This document shows, in pieces, positions 9,978 through 20,845 of a stretch of DNA of 64,000 nucleotides. This DNA is from an uncultured Turicimonas sp. (lineage in GTDB: Bacteria > Pseudomonadota > Gammaproteobacteria > Burkholderiales > Burkholderiaceae_F). Below the pieces are notes generated by a model that saw only the letters and a program-made list of their open reading frames with translations, was not told the DNA's origin and made no database searches. Made by a program: the position numbers and the translations under genes. The stretch lies in contig CANTYJ010000022.1 in assembly GCA_947854175.1 (NCBI GenBank), positions 1-64,000 of the forward strand, written 5' to 3'. Numbering within the stretch: the stretch's first letter is position 1; each line of letters starts with the position of its first letter.

Positions 9978-11855
9978 GTGACGGGAGAATTAGGACAATT
10001 TATATTAATCGCAACCGCCTGCTGTGCGTTGATTTTTTCCTTTCCGATATTGATTGGAGAGCGTCGGGGCAACTCTTTTTTCGCCGGATTATGGAAACCG
10101 TCCATCAGCTTAGTGTTTGCCGGTTTGTCTTTGTCGGTCGGGATTTTGGTCTATGCTTTTTTAACCAACGATTTCTCAATTGCATACGTTACTAATAACT
10201 CCAACACTCATCTGCATTGGGCCTATAAGATATCGGCGTTGTGGGCCGGACATGAAGGTTCTATGCTGCTTTGGGCCTGGTCCATTATGGCATGGACCGT
10301 TTTATTTTTTGTCTTTTCCAATGATGACACGGAGTTCAAATCCAGAACAGCGGCAGTTATTCTTTTTGTTGCGGGGCTGATTTGTCTTTTTATTGTTTTC
10401 ACCTCAAACCCGTTTGCAAGACTTCTTCCTTTTTATCCGGGGGAAGGAAAAGATCTCAATCCGATCCTGCAAGATATTGGAATGATTCTTCATCCCCCGG
10501 CATTGTTCATCGGATATGCAGGATGTGCTTTGTGTTTTGCTATCGGATTAGCGGCTGCGATGGGCAAGAGAACCGGCGGAAGTTCTTTGACCTCTTTGAC
10601 CAACGTAACTATTTTTTCCTGGCTCTTTTTAACAGCCGGTAATGTTCTCGGCTCCTGGTGGGCATATAACGAATTAGGTTGGGGCGGATGGTGGTTCTGG
10701 GATCCGGTTGAGAATTCTTCATTTGTTCCGTGGCTATTTCTGAGTGCGCAACTACATGCGCTGGTTTTATCGAAATACAACAAAAAATTGACGAATACGG
10801 CTTTATTTTTATCTTTAATTAGCTTCGCTGTCTGTCTTTTAGGGACTTTCATTGTACGTTCCGGCATTATTCAGTCGGTTCATGCTTTTGCTTCAGCCCC
10901 GGGAAGAGGTCTTGCACTGCTGATTGTTTCGCTGGTTATTCTTATTCCGGCCTTTGTCATTTTTGGAAAAAGTGCCTCTGAAAGTGGGAGCTCTTCTTCC
11001 ATTGAAAACAAAAGCGTGGCAGAAATAATGACCATTCTTGCGGTTCTGCTCTTATGTGTTTCTGCCATTTCCATTTTGTTCGGAACGCTCTATCCGCTTA
11101 TTCATGAAACTTTTGGCGGTGAAACATTGTCTGTCGGAGCTCCATACTTTAACTCGATTTTTGCTCCGATGGTTATTTTGGCGGCTCTTCTTATAGCCGG
11201 CTTTCAACTTAGAAATAATAACGTCTTTGTTAATCTGTCAATTTTGGTTTTCTCAGGAGCTTTAGCAGCTTACTTTGGTTTCTTCACTTCAGCCAAATCT
11301 GCGGTATATACCTTTACCGGTGTGTTTTCTGCAGTCCTGTTAACACTGTCTTTTGTGACATCTTTATTAAAAAAACAAAAGAATTTATTTGCCTTGGTGG
11401 CTCACTTAGGTATAGCGATTAGTATTTTGGGTGTCGTCGGCGACAGTCAGTTTTCGAACGAAGCAGTTGTCAGGATGGGTCCGGGTCAAGGACGTCAGGT
11501 AGGAGATCTAATTTTTGTCTACGACAGAACCGTCAAAGTCGATACACCTTCTTACTGGGCAGATGAGGGCGATATTCTGGTTTTGGATGAAGCTGAAAAT
11601 GTGATTGGACATCTAAATCCCCAGCGTCAAACTTTTAAGAATAACGGCATGGAAATGACAGCCGCCGGCATTTCTCACGGTTTCTTCCGGGACCTTTACA
11701 TTTCAATGGGAAACCGGTTAAGCCAGGAAGAATATTTAGTGCGTATAAATGTACGACCGTTAGTCAGTTGGATATGGTTTGGAGGCGTGCTGATGATTCT
11801 TTCTGTTCTGTTTGCTTTCACAAGACGAAAGACTTTATCAGCTTCGAAAGGATAG
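9978..11855 (+). CDS. CcmF/NrfE-type cytochrome c heme lyase subunit
   Basis: WWD-domain motif (NELGWGGWWFWDPVENSSFVPWL), CcmF architecture. Confidence 0.92.
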   Translation: MTGELGQFILIATACCALIFSFPILIGERRGNSFFAGLWKPSISLVFAGLSLSVGILVYAFLTNDFSIAYVTNNSNTHLHWAYKISALWAGHEGSMLLWAWSIMAWTVLFFVFSNDDTEFKSRTAAVILFVAGLICLFIVFTSNPFARLLPFYPGEGKDLNPILQDIGMILHPPALFIGYAGCALCFAIGLAAAMGKRTGGSSLTSLTNVTIFSWLFLTAGNVLGSWWAYNELGWGGWWFWDPVENSSFVPWLFLSAQLHALVLSKYNKKLTNTALFLSLISFAVCLLGTFIVRSGIIQSVHAFASAPGRGLALLIVSLVILIPAFVIFGKSASESGSSSSIENKSVAEIMTILAVLLLCVSAISILFGTLYPLIHETFGGETLSVGAPYFNSIFAPMVILAALLIAGFQLRNNNVFVNLSILVFSGALAAYFGFFTSAKSAVYTFTGVFSAVLLTLSFVTSLLKKQKNLFALVAHLGIAISILGVVGDSQFSNEAVVRMGPGQGRQVGDLIFVYDRTVKVDTPSYWADEGDILVLDEAENVIGHLNPQRQTFKNNGMEMTAAGISHGFFRDLYISMGNRLSQEEYLVRINVRPLVSWIWFGGVLMILSVLFAFTRRKTLSASKG

Positions 11856-11858
11856 GTT

Positions 11859-12242
11859 ATGAGTTTAACTTCTATTAAAAAGCTGTTTATCGGTTGTTCT
11901 TTGATGATTGCCATGACTGTCTCAGCAATGAGTCTGCAGGAACAGGCCATCGGAATTTCCAAAGAGTTAAGAGATCCGTCAGCGGTTAATCAGTCTTTGT
12001 ATGAATCGAATGCGCCTCAGGCAGCCCAATTGAAAGCAAAAATCTATGAATTATTAAAAGAAGGCAAGAACAAAGAAGAAATCTTTAAGTACTTTGCTGA
12101 CCGATACGGTTCACAAATTCGTTATCTGCCCAAGCTGGAAGGTTCAACCATGGCGTTATGGATAGTCCCGGCCGGATTGATTTTGCTCGTAGTAGTGGCT
12201 GCGGGCGTGTTGTTTATAAAACGTAAAAAGGTTATTTCATGA
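11859..12242 (+). CDS. CcmH/NrfF-like heme lyase subunit
   Basis: Small anchored protein with ELRDPSAVNQSLYESNAPQAAQLKAKIYELLKEGKNKEEIFKYFADRYG; the canonical CRCQ-type motif is not present in this region. Confidence 0.75.
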   Translation: MSLTSIKKLFIGCSLMIAMTVSAMSLQEQAIGISKELRDPSAVNQSLYESNAPQAAQLKAKIYELLKEGKNKEEIFKYFADRYGSQIRYLPKLEGSTMALWIVPAGLILLVVVAAGVLFIKRKKVIS

Positions 12243-12844
12243 AAATTTCAATTAAGAGTCTTATTGTTTGTCTGGGAATTAGCTTGTGTACGGTTGCCCA
12301 TTCTCAAGCTATTTTTTCTGAAAAGCTTTATAGCACCGGTGATGCCCTTCAAAAACCGATGGTTATGACACCCTTGGTTGAATTCAAACATGCCCGCAAG
12401 ATGCCGGATTTGCAACTGGAAACGCTGGACGGCAAAAAAACATCCTTAGACCAATACAAAGGTAAACTTTTAATCCTGAATATTTGGGCAAGCTGGTGTG
12501 CTCCATGTATCCGGGAAATTCCGGAACTGACAAAGTTGCAGAAAGTCTTGAAAGACTCAAAAACGGTTATTTTAGGTGTTTCGGTCGATGGCAATCTGAA
12601 ACAGCTTAAGTCCTTTATGAAAAAGTATAAGGCGGAAGACTTTCATACTTTGTTGGATAAAAACATTTCAGTCCAGGCCGCGATGCCACTGGAAGTTGTA
12701 CCGACCAATCTGATTATTGACGGCAATGGAAATATGGTCGGCTATCTGCCGGGTTACTTACCATGGGATGACGAGGATATCTTACCGTTCCTCAAGAAAC
12801 TGGAGAACAAATATAGCGGCACTTCTACGCAGGATAAGAAATAG
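12239..12844 (+). CDS. CcmG/DsbE-like periplasmic thiol:disulfide thioredoxin
   Basis: Thioredoxin fold with NIWASWCAPCIREIPEL. Confidence 0.87.
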   Translation: MKISIKSLIVCLGISLCTVAHSQAIFSEKLYSTGDALQKPMVMTPLVEFKHARKMPDLQLETLDGKKTSLDQYKGKLLILNIWASWCAPCIREIPELTKLQKVLKDSKTVILGVSVDGNLKQLKSFMKKYKAEDFHTLLDKNISVQAAMPLEVVPTNLIIDGNGNMVGYLPGYLPWDDEDILPFLKKLENKYSGTSTQDKK

Positions 12845-12883
12845 CCGGTTCCGCGTTAAACCTAGATTCAGACGGTTTTTTAG

Positions 12884-14695
12884 ATGAAAAAGGTTTTAAG
12901 TAAAATTTGCCTGTTTGTTTGTGCTGTTACAGCAGCTACGAATTTATCTTTTGCGTCTGAGATTAAGAAAACAGAACCGGTTACATCTAAATCAGAGGTC
13001 CGATTAGCGGTTGTGAACTCCTTTGGAGTCAATATTTCTGTCCGTTATTTCAATGGTACGGTCAATGCAATTGCAAAAGCGGTAGCTCCGAGACGTTTGA
13101 ATATTCAAATTTATGATCAGGAAAATTTCCTGGAAGCGGCACGCAATGACGGCTTTGATTTAGCTATAGCCTCCAGCGGTCTGACTGCTGTCATGTTGGA
13201 TTCAAGCGGCGGCACGGCTTTATTGACGGCGATTAATAAATATACTCCGGACCCGAACCGTGCCAATGCGGGGGTCATTATCACCAGATCGGACAGGGCT
13301 GATATCAATTCTCTGGAGGATCTCCGGGGAAAAACACTCGCCGTTTCCAGTAAAAAAGCGTTTGCCGGTTTTCTTGCTGTATTTGGAGAAATTGAGGCCG
13401 AAGGCATCAATCCGAACCATCTTTTTAGAACAGTGACAGCCACAAGGCAACCGATGACTGATCTCGTTGACAGAGTCCTGAACAAAGAGGTTGACGTTGC
13501 TTTTGTTGCCAGCTGTATGCTGGAAAACATGGAGGAAAAAGATAGTCTTCCTCCCCGAGCTTTAAAAGTTATCAATGAAAGGAAAGATGATAATTTCTAT
13601 TGTAAGCACTCAACCAGGCTTTATCCCGGCTGGATATTGTCCGCAAAGTCTTCTTTATCTTCCCAAACAGCAAGAAATATTGTTGAAGCGTTGCTACAGT
13701 TAAAGCCGGACAGTCAAGAGGGTACTTACTGGACGATCGCTTCAGATTTCGAGCAGATGAATCTGCTGCTTCAAAGAACGGCTATTCGATATCTAGATGA
13801 TAGAACAGTCAGCTGGGCTTTGAACTACTATAAAAATTATTTCCTTATCGGCGGCATTCTCTTAATCGTTTTTATTCTCAACTGGATTTATCTTGCCGTA
13901 ACAGTCCGAAGAAAGAAAAAAGAACTCCAGAAAAAAGTTGAAGAGAATAAGGAATACGAAAAAGAGAACCGTTTAATTCAAGCCAGAATAGAATCTTTGG
14001 AAAAAGCCAACACGATAGGTATTGTTTCGGGGCTCGTGGCTCATGAGTTAAAACAGCCTTTAGCCGCTATTAATAATTATGCTGAGGCACTATTGAGGAA
14101 ACTCAATAACAATAGGATGCCCAGTGAGACATCTTTATCAAGAGCATTAAAAGAAATTCATACCGAAGGTCAAAGAGCATCCGATATTATCGATTTTGTC
14201 CGTAGTATCGGTAAAAAAGAAAAACGCGAGAGAAAAGTTTTTGATGCTCAACAAAAAGTAATGTCTGTCCTTGAGATGATGCGAAGGATAGGAAAGCTTT
14301 ATGCCGAATATTCTTTGGAAATTGAGGAGAACGTGTTAATTAAGGCTGATCCTTTGAATGTGGATCTGGTTCTTTTAAATCTTATTAAAAATGCCCAGGA
14401 AGCATTAACGGGTATTCCTAATGCAGAAATTAAAATCATTGTCCGACGAACAGAGAGGTGGGCACAAATCATTATTGAGGATAACGGTCCTAAGTTATCC
14501 GATGAAGAATTTGCGCGTCTGCGCCGGGTTGGACAATCAACAAAACAAGACGGACTGGGACTGGGTTTAGCCATTGCCCAGGAATTAACCGAATCCAACG
14601 GAGGGATTCTTAAATTATCAAAAATACCCGACGGAGGGTTGAGATGTACGGTCAATTTACCGCCGGCAAAGGAGAATAACCATGCGCTTAACTAA
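12884..14695 (+). CDS. Sensor histidine kinase with PhnD-like periplasmic domain (TtrS-like)
   Basis: Signal/TM, PhnD-type substrate-binding domain, HisKA (VAHELKQPLAAINNYAEALLRKL) and HATPase_c (DGLGLGLAIAQELTESNGG). Confidence 0.87.
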   Translation: MKKVLSKICLFVCAVTAATNLSFASEIKKTEPVTSKSEVRLAVVNSFGVNISVRYFNGTVNAIAKAVAPRRLNIQIYDQENFLEAARNDGFDLAIASSGLTAVMLDSSGGTALLTAINKYTPDPNRANAGVIITRSDRADINSLEDLRGKTLAVSSKKAFAGFLAVFGEIEAEGINPNHLFRTVTATRQPMTDLVDRVLNKEVDVAFVASCMLENMEEKDSLPPRALKVINERKDDNFYCKHSTRLYPGWILSAKSSLSSQTARNIVEALLQLKPDSQEGTYWTIASDFEQMNLLLQRTAIRYLDDRTVSWALNYYKNYFLIGGILLIVFILNWIYLAVTVRRKKKELQKKVEENKEYEKENRLIQARIESLEKANTIGIVSGLVAHELKQPLAAINNYAEALLRKLNNNRMPSETSLSRALKEIHTEGQRASDIIDFVRSIGKKEKRERKVFDAQQKVMSVLEMMRRIGKLYAEYSLEIEENVLIKADPLNVDLVLLNLIKNAQEALTGIPNAEIKIIVRRTERWAQIIIEDNGPKLSDEEFARLRRVGQSTKQDGLGLGLAIAQELTESNGGILKLSKIPDGGLRCTVNLPPAKENNHALN

Positions 14696-15326
14696 TTTGC
14701 AGGAACAAGCAATAATTAGAATAATCGATGATGACGATGCCATGAGGAAGTCCTGGAATTTTCTGATAGAAGAAGAGGGATGGAAGACCCGTTGTTTTTC
14801 TTCAGCATTAAGATTTTTAGAAGAAGACAACAGGGCAGATTTAGGCTGTGCCGTTCTGGACGTGAGAATGCCGGATATGAGCGGCATCGAATTGCAGCAG
14901 GTGATGCAGCTTCAGCACAACGGTCTTCCGATCATTTTTGTTTCTGCTCACGGCAGTATCGACATGGCTGTTCAAGCTTTAAAAGACGGAGCAGTAGATT
15001 TTCTTCCGAAGCCGGTTAGTGCCGAAAGACTTTTAAATGCAATTGAGAAAGCGGTTACTTTTGATTTTCAGCGCCGGCAGGAACTCAAGATAACGGATGA
15101 AAGAAGAGAAGCTTTTGACAAGCTCACCATAAGAGAGAAGATGGTTGCCCGGAAAGTCGCTCTGGGACTTCTGAACAAGCAGATTGCGGATGCTTTAAAC
15201 ATTAGTGAAAAAACGGTACAAGTTCACCGTGGTGTTGTCTGCCGTAAATTAGGTGTTAAAAGTGCAGTTGGTGTTGCAGCCATTCTCAGGAGTCTTCACG
15301 AAGAAGAAGGTGTTAGTGAGAGATAG
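14682..15326 (+). CDS. FixJ/TtrR-type response regulator
   Basis: REC domain (IIDDDDAMRKSW...LDVRMPDMSGIEL) plus LuxR-type HTH (LTIREKMVARKVALGLLNKQIADALNISEKTVQVHRG). Confidence 0.9.
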   Translation: MRLTNLQEQAIIRIIDDDDAMRKSWNFLIEEEGWKTRCFSSALRFLEEDNRADLGCAVLDVRMPDMSGIELQQVMQLQHNGLPIIFVSAHGSIDMAVQALKDGAVDFLPKPVSAERLLNAIEKAVTFDFQRRQELKITDERREAFDKLTIREKMVARKVALGLLNKQIADALNISEKTVQVHRGVVCRKLGVKSAVGVAAILRSLHEEEGVSER

Positions 15327-15349
15327 CATTAGTAATAATGCGAAAGCAG

Positions 15350-15393
15350 AACCGGAAAGTCACCAAAAATCGGCTACTTTCCGGTTTTTATTT
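15350..15393 (+). terminator. Rho-independent terminator after the mcc regulators
   Basis: AACCGGAAAGT ... ACTTTCCGGTT followed by a T-rich run. Confidence 0.85.
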
Positions 15394-15489
15394 TTTTTAA
15401 ACTCAAAGTTTTTAATGAAGTTTATGTAAGGAAAAGAAATAAATGGCATACTCAATAAGTTAATCCATTTAAGACTAAAAAAGAAGATT

Positions 15490-16926
15490 ATGCAGGAAAC
15501 TCAAACCCCTAAAACTTTATATGACAAACTCTTTGACGAACACGTTATAAGAACCGAAAAAGACGGGACTTCAACGCTTTATATCGATCGTCATTTAGTT
15601 CATGAAGTTACCAGTGCCCAAGCTTTTGAAGGTCTTAGAATCGCCGGCAGAAAACTGTGGAGAAATTCATCCATTGTTGCAACCGCCGATCACAATACAC
15701 CGACAACCGGATGGGAAAAAGGCATGGAGGGTATTACAGACCCGATAGCTCATTTACAAGTCAGTACATTAGATAAAAACTTGGCTGATTCGGGTTGCGC
15801 CGCCTACTTCCCATTCCTGAGCAGAGGACAGGGCGTCATTCACGTCATGGGACCCGAAGAAGGCGCTGTTTTACCCGGTATGACAATAGTCTGCGGTGAC
15901 TCTCACACCAGTACTCACGGTGCTTTAGCTACGATAGCTTTCGGCATTGGTACCAGTGAAGTAGAGCATGTGATGGCTACTCAGACGCTGCTCACCAAAA
16001 AGATGAAGAAAATGCTTGTGAGAGTCTCAGGTCGTCTGCAGCCGGGTGTTTTTGGCAAAGACCTGGCACTGGCTGTGATTGGAAAGATTGGAACAGCCGG
16101 CGGTACAGGCTACGCTATCGAATTTGCCGGCGAAGCTATTTCCGCTTTGTCAATTGAAGGGCGTATGACTCTTTGCAATATGGCTATTGAAGCCGGTGCA
16201 AGATGCGGTATTGTCGCTGTCGATGATAAGACAGTTGAATATTTAAAGGGGCGTACCTTGGCTCCGACAGGCAGTCAATGGGACAAGGCAGTTGAATATT
16301 GGAAAACATTGCGCAGTGACGAAGGAGCTGTATTTGATAAAGTCATTGAATTAAATGCAGAAGAAATTTCTCCGATGGTTACCTGGGGTACTTCTCCGGA
16401 AATGGTTGCACCGGTGACCGGGAAAACTCCGTTACCCGAAAACCAACCGGATCCAGTCAAACGAGAAGGCTGGGAAAGAGCCTACAAGTACATGGGGTTA
16501 GAGCCGGGCACTCCGATTGTGGAAATCTATCCGAACTCTGTGTTTATCGGTTCCTGCACAAACGGCAGAATTGAAGATATACGGGCTGCCGCTTATGTGG
16601 TTAAGAAGCTTGGAAAAAAAGTTGCTCCGAGTATTAAGACTGCTTTGGTTGTCCCGGGTTCCGGGCTCGTCAGAGAACAGGCTGAGAAAGAAGGTCTGGA
16701 TCAGATATTCATTGCCGCCGGATTTGAATGGAGACGCCCCGGTTGTTCAATGTGTCTTGCGATGAACGCCGACAAACTGGCTGAAGGCGATCGTTGTGCA
16801 TCTACCAGCAACCGTAACTTTGAAGGCAGACAAGGCAAAGGAAGCCGTACTCATCTATGTTCTCCTGCCATGGCCGCAGCTGTTGCCATCGAAGGACATT
16901 TTGTCGATGTCAGAAAGATTTTTTAA
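15490..16926 (+). CDS. leuC: 3-isopropylmalate dehydratase large subunit
   Basis: LeuC signatures ([51 protein letters not shown]). Confidence 0.95.
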   Translation: MQETQTPKTLYDKLFDEHVIRTEKDGTSTLYIDRHLVHEVTSAQAFEGLRIAGRKLWRNSSIVATADHNTPTTGWEKGMEGITDPIAHLQVSTLDKNLADSGCAAYFPFLSRGQGVIHVMGPEEGAVLPGMTIVCGDSHTSTHGALATIAFGIGTSEVEHVMATQTLLTKKMKKMLVRVSGRLQPGVFGKDLALAVIGKIGTAGGTGYAIEFAGEAISALSIEGRMTLCNMAIEAGARCGIVAVDDKTVEYLKGRTLAPTGSQWDKAVEYWKTLRSDEGAVFDKVIELNAEEISPMVTWGTSPEMVAPVTGKTPLPENQPDPVKREGWERAYKYMGLEPGTPIVEIYPNSVFIGSCTNGRIEDIRAAAYVVKKLGKKVAPSIKTALVVPGSGLVREQAEKEGLDQIFIAAGFEWRRPGCSMCLAMNADKLAEGDRCASTSNRNFEGRQGKGSRTHLCSPAMAAAVAIEGHFVDVRKIF

Positions 16927-16939
16927 GAGGAGCTCTGTT

Positions 16940-17587
16940 ATGAATAAATTTGTCACTTTTAGCGGAATTGTTGCTCCTCTGGATCGTTCCAATGTCGATA
17001 CGGATGCAATTATTCCAAAGCAGTTTTTAAAATCAATCTACCGCACGGGTTACGGTCCCAATCTATTTGATGAATGGCGCTACCTGGACAAAGGTGAGCC
17101 CGGAAAACCTGAATCCGAAAGAATCCCCAATCCGGATTTTGTTCTGAATCAGCCAAAATACACCGGCTCTTCAATTCTGATGGCCCGAAAGAATTTTGGT
17201 TGCGGTTCCTCCCGCGAGCACGCTGCCTGGGCTTTAACACAGTACGGTTTCAAAGTTGTTATTGCTCCTAGTTTTGCGGATATTTTCTATAACAACAGTT
17301 TCAAAAACGGTTTGTTGCCGATTGCATTGCCGGAATTTGTCATTGATCACCTTTTCCAGGAGGTACAGGCTAACAACAACTACAAGTTAACCATCGATTT
17401 AGAAAACCAAAAAGTGATCGAACCAAATGGAACTGCCCATGACTTTGAAGTTCCGGAATTCAGAAAGTATTGTCTTCTGAACGGACTGGATGATATCGGC
17501 ATCACGTTAGAACATGCTGATGAAATCCAGGCATTCGAAAACAGACGCTTAAATGAAAAACCTTGGTTAGTAAAAACAATTTATTAA
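16940..17587 (+). CDS. leuD: 3-isopropylmalate dehydratase small subunit
   Basis: LeuD pattern ([35 protein letters not shown]); ATG 16940 preceded by AGAGGAG. Confidence 0.95.
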   Translation: MNKFVTFSGIVAPLDRSNVDTDAIIPKQFLKSIYRTGYGPNLFDEWRYLDKGEPGKPESERIPNPDFVLNQPKYTGSSILMARKNFGCGSSREHAAWALTQYGFKVVIAPSFADIFYNNSFKNGLLPIALPEFVIDHLFQEVQANNNYKLTIDLENQKVIEPNGTAHDFEVPEFRKYCLLNGLDDIGITLEHADEIQAFENRRLNEKPWLVKTIY

Positions 17588-17602
17588 TTTGGTAAAGAAA
17601 AA

Positions 17603-18685
17603 ATGACAAAAAAAATTGCAGTTCTTGCCGGTGACGGAATCGGACCGGAAATCATGGCTCAAGCTCTCAAAGTACTACGAGCCTTAAATCTTGACCTGAC
17701 TTACGAAGAAGCTTTAGTAGGCGGCGTAGCTTATGCCGCAATGGGGCATCCTTTGCCGGAATCGACATTAAAACTGGCCAAAGAAAGTGACGCCGTTTTG
17801 TTTGGAGCCGTCGGCGATTTTAAATACGACACATTAGAGAGGCATTTGAGACCGGAACAAGCCATTCTTGGTTTGAGAAAAGCCCTTGGCCTGTTTGTTA
17901 ATTTAAGACCGGCCATCTGTTTCCCTGAGTTAACGTATGCTTCTACTTTAAAACCGGAAGTTATCTCCGGCTTAGATATTCTCATCGTCAGAGAGTTAAC
18001 AGGTGACGTTTATTTCGGTCAGCCCAGAGGGCGCCGCAAGAGCCCGGACGGATTATTTGCCGGAGCGGTTGAAGGCTTCGATACAATGCGTTATTCCGAG
18101 CCGGAAGTTGAAAGAATCGCCCATGTTGCATTCAAAGCCGCACAGGGACGACAGAAACATTTGACCAGTGTTGACAAAGCCAATGTTCTTGAAACAAGTC
18201 AGCTTTGGCGTGACGTTATGAACCGTGTCAGCAAAGATTACCCGGACGTTACCTTGGAACACATGTACGTCGATAATGCAGCCATGCAACTTGTCCGTGC
18301 TCCTAAGAAACTCGATGTCATCGTGACCGGCAATCTGTTCGGTGACATCTTGTCGGATGAAGCTTCGATGTTGACCGGCTCAATCGGTATGCTCGCTTCA
18401 GCTGCTCTGAACGAGAAAAAACAGGGACTTTTTGAACCTTCCCATGGTTCCGCCCCGGATATTGCAGGATTAGACATTGCAAATCCTCTAGCTCAAATTC
18501 TGTCAGCAGCCATGATGCTCCGTTATTCTTTAGATATGCCTGAAGCAGCCGATAAGATTGAATCAGCCGTTAAAAAAGTATTGGCTGAAGGATACCGCAC
18601 CGGTGACATCTGGAGTGAAGGCTGCAAAAAAGTCTCTTGCTCAGGTATGGGCGACGCTGTCGTCGAAGCAGTAAAAAATTTATAA
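17603..18685 (+). CDS. leuB: 3-isopropylmalate dehydrogenase
   Basis: IPMDH pattern ([43 protein letters not shown]). Confidence 0.96.
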   Translation: MTKKIAVLAGDGIGPEIMAQALKVLRALNLDLTYEEALVGGVAYAAMGHPLPESTLKLAKESDAVLFGAVGDFKYDTLERHLRPEQAILGLRKALGLFVNLRPAICFPELTYASTLKPEVISGLDILIVRELTGDVYFGQPRGRRKSPDGLFAGAVEGFDTMRYSEPEVERIAHVAFKAAQGRQKHLTSVDKANVLETSQLWRDVMNRVSKDYPDVTLEHMYVDNAAMQLVRAPKKLDVIVTGNLFGDILSDEASMLTGSIGMLASAALNEKKQGLFEPSHGSAPDIAGLDIANPLAQILSAAMMLRYSLDMPEAADKIESAVKKVLAEGYRTGDIWSEGCKKVSCSGMGDAVVEAVKNL

Positions 18686-18720
18686 ATCAGTATTAACCAA
18701 TTCTACGGAGGAAATTAACA

Positions 18721-19854
18721 ATGCTGAAATTAGGTATGGTAGGTTGGCGAGGAATGGTTGGTTCCGTTCTCATGGACCGTATGATGAACGAAAAAGACTT
18801 CGATTTCGTCAGCACTACATTCTTTTCAACCAGCAATGCGGGTGGTCAGGCTCCTGATGTTCCCAACTCAGATCCTGTCTTGAAAGATGCAGGAGACTTT
18901 GATGCATTGGCCGCTTGTGATGTCATCATGACCTGCCAGGGCGGCGACTGGACAAAAGAACATTTTGGCAAACTGCGTGAAAAAGGCTGGAGCGGCTACT
19001 GGATTGACGCTGCCAGCACACTGCGCATGGAAAAGGATGCCATTATCGTTCTTGATCCGGTCAACATGGATGTTATCCAATCTGCATTGAACAACGGCAT
19101 TAAAAACTACGTCGGTGGTAACTGTACTGTCAGCTTGTTATTGATGGCTTTGGACGGTTTGGTCAGAACCGGGCTCATCGAATGGATTTCCACCATGACT
19201 TATCAGGCAGCGAGTGGTGCCGGTGCTCCCAACATGAGAGAACTTCTCAAGCAAATGGGTTGCCTTTATGAATGTGTGGCCGAGGACTTAAAAGATCCGC
19301 GTTCCCCAATTCTTGCTATTGACAGCAAGGTTACAGAGATGATGAGAAGCGAAAAATTCCCGGTTGCAGCTTTTGGTGTTCCATTGGCCGGTAGTCTTAT
19401 TCCATGGATCGACAGAGAAGTTGCTAACGGACAAAGCCGCGAAGAATGGAAAGGCGGCGCTGAAGCCAACAAGATTCTCGGTTTGCCCGCTATTGGCGAG
19501 CAGGGATGCTTACCAATCGACGGTCTTTGCGTCCGCGTCGGTTCTATGAGATGCCACTCTCAGGCTTTAACTATTAAGCTCAAGAAAGACATTCCATGCG
19601 AAGAAATCGAAAAGATTTTGGCTGATGCAAATCCATGGGTTAAAGTTATTCCTAACCATAAGGAAGAAACCATCCATGAACTGACTCCGGCCAAAGTTTC
19701 CGGCACATTGTCTGTTCCTATCGGAAGAATACATAAGCTGAATATGGGACCGGAATATGTCGGAGCCTTCACCGTCGGCGATCAGCTCTTGTGGGGCGCC
19801 GCTGAGCCGCTTCGCCGCATGCTCAGAATTCTTGTTGATTACAAGAAGGCTTAA
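18721..19854 (+). CDS. asd: Aspartate-semialdehyde dehydrogenase
   Basis: ASADH pattern ([46 protein letters not shown]). Confidence 0.95.
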   Translation: MLKLGMVGWRGMVGSVLMDRMMNEKDFDFVSTTFFSTSNAGGQAPDVPNSDPVLKDAGDFDALAACDVIMTCQGGDWTKEHFGKLREKGWSGYWIDAASTLRMEKDAIIVLDPVNMDVIQSALNNGIKNYVGGNCTVSLLLMALDGLVRTGLIEWISTMTYQAASGAGAPNMRELLKQMGCLYECVAEDLKDPRSPILAIDSKVTEMMRSEKFPVAAFGVPLAGSLIPWIDREVANGQSREEWKGGAEANKILGLPAIGEQGCLPIDGLCVRVGSMRCHSQALTIKLKKDIPCEEIEKILADANPWVKVIPNHKEETIHELTPAKVSGTLSVPIGRIHKLNMGPEYVGAFTVGDQLLWGAAEPLRRMLRILVDYKKA

Positions 19855-20633
19855 TGACTATGAGAATAGCTCTTGGACTTGAGTACGACGGCCGATTCTT
19901 TGAAGGCTGGCAAACACAACCTTCCGGAAGAACCGTTCAGGACTATCTCCAGGAAGCTATTTTCAAATTCAGCGGAGAAAGAGTCAAAGCTGTTTGTGCC
20001 GGAAGAACGGACGCCAATGTCCATGCTTCCGGCCAAGTTGTTCATATTGATACCGGAGTGAAACGGCAGGAATTTTCCTGGGTACGGGGATTAAATTCCT
20101 ATCTAGAATCCACGGTGGCTGTCCGCTGGGCCAAAGAGGTTCCCGACTCCTTTCACGCACGTTTTAGTGCAGTTTCAAGAAGTTACGAGTACTGGATTTC
20201 CAATGAACCGGTACGTTCTCCGCTTTTGGCGGGGAGAACAGGTTGGGTATTCAGGCCGCTTGATGTCGAAAAGATGCAACAAGGGGCTGATTATCTGCTG
20301 GGAGAACATGATTTTTCCAGTTTTAGAGCAGCCGGCTGTCAATCAAAGACCCCGGTAAAAACCATTCATCACATCCGCTTAGAAAGAAGAGGACGTTTGA
20401 TCAAGGTTGAACTTAAGGCAAACGCTTTTCTTTACCATATGGTCCGCAATATCGTGGGCTGTCTTGTCTATATTGGTTCCGGAGCCAGAAAGCCGGGATG
20501 GATGCAGGAAGTTCTGGAAGCAAAAAAACGTGAGGCAGCTGCTCCAACCTTTTACCCGTCAGGATTGTATTTAACGGGAGTCGGTTATCCTGACGAATTC
20601 CAATTACCTGGAAAAGGTGAATCACCTTTTTGA
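19854..20633 (+). CDS. truA: tRNA pseudouridine(38-40) synthase
   Basis: TruA pattern (LEYDGRFFEGWQTQPSGRTVQD, AGRTDANVHASGQVVH, FLYHMVRNIVG). Confidence 0.95.
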   Translation: MTMRIALGLEYDGRFFEGWQTQPSGRTVQDYLQEAIFKFSGERVKAVCAGRTDANVHASGQVVHIDTGVKRQEFSWVRGLNSYLESTVAVRWAKEVPDSFHARFSAVSRSYEYWISNEPVRSPLLAGRTGWVFRPLDVEKMQQGADYLLGEHDFSSFRAAGCQSKTPVKTIHHIRLERRGRLIKVELKANAFLYHMVRNIVGCLVYIGSGARKPGWMQEVLEAKKREAAAPTFYPSGLYLTGVGYPDEFQLPGKGESPF

Positions 20634-20845
20634 TAGTAAGCCAAAAAACATAATTCGTTTCTGAAACGGAAGTTTCGACAAGAATTCTTTAGTAGGAACA
20701 CAGCGAACCCATTCTCTCATTCTTTCCCATAAACTTTGATAGTAGAGGTTGTTAACTGTCATTGTTTGCAAAGAGGACGAAATCAATCTTTTTGAAGTAA
20801 CTAAGGATTTGATAGAATGTCCGAAATTTGTTTTGGGAAGCTAGT

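Noticed and set aside
10490-10867. Antisense ORF inside the CcmF-like gene
   Set aside because: Overlaps the WWD-motif coding region; composition consistent with a shadow frame
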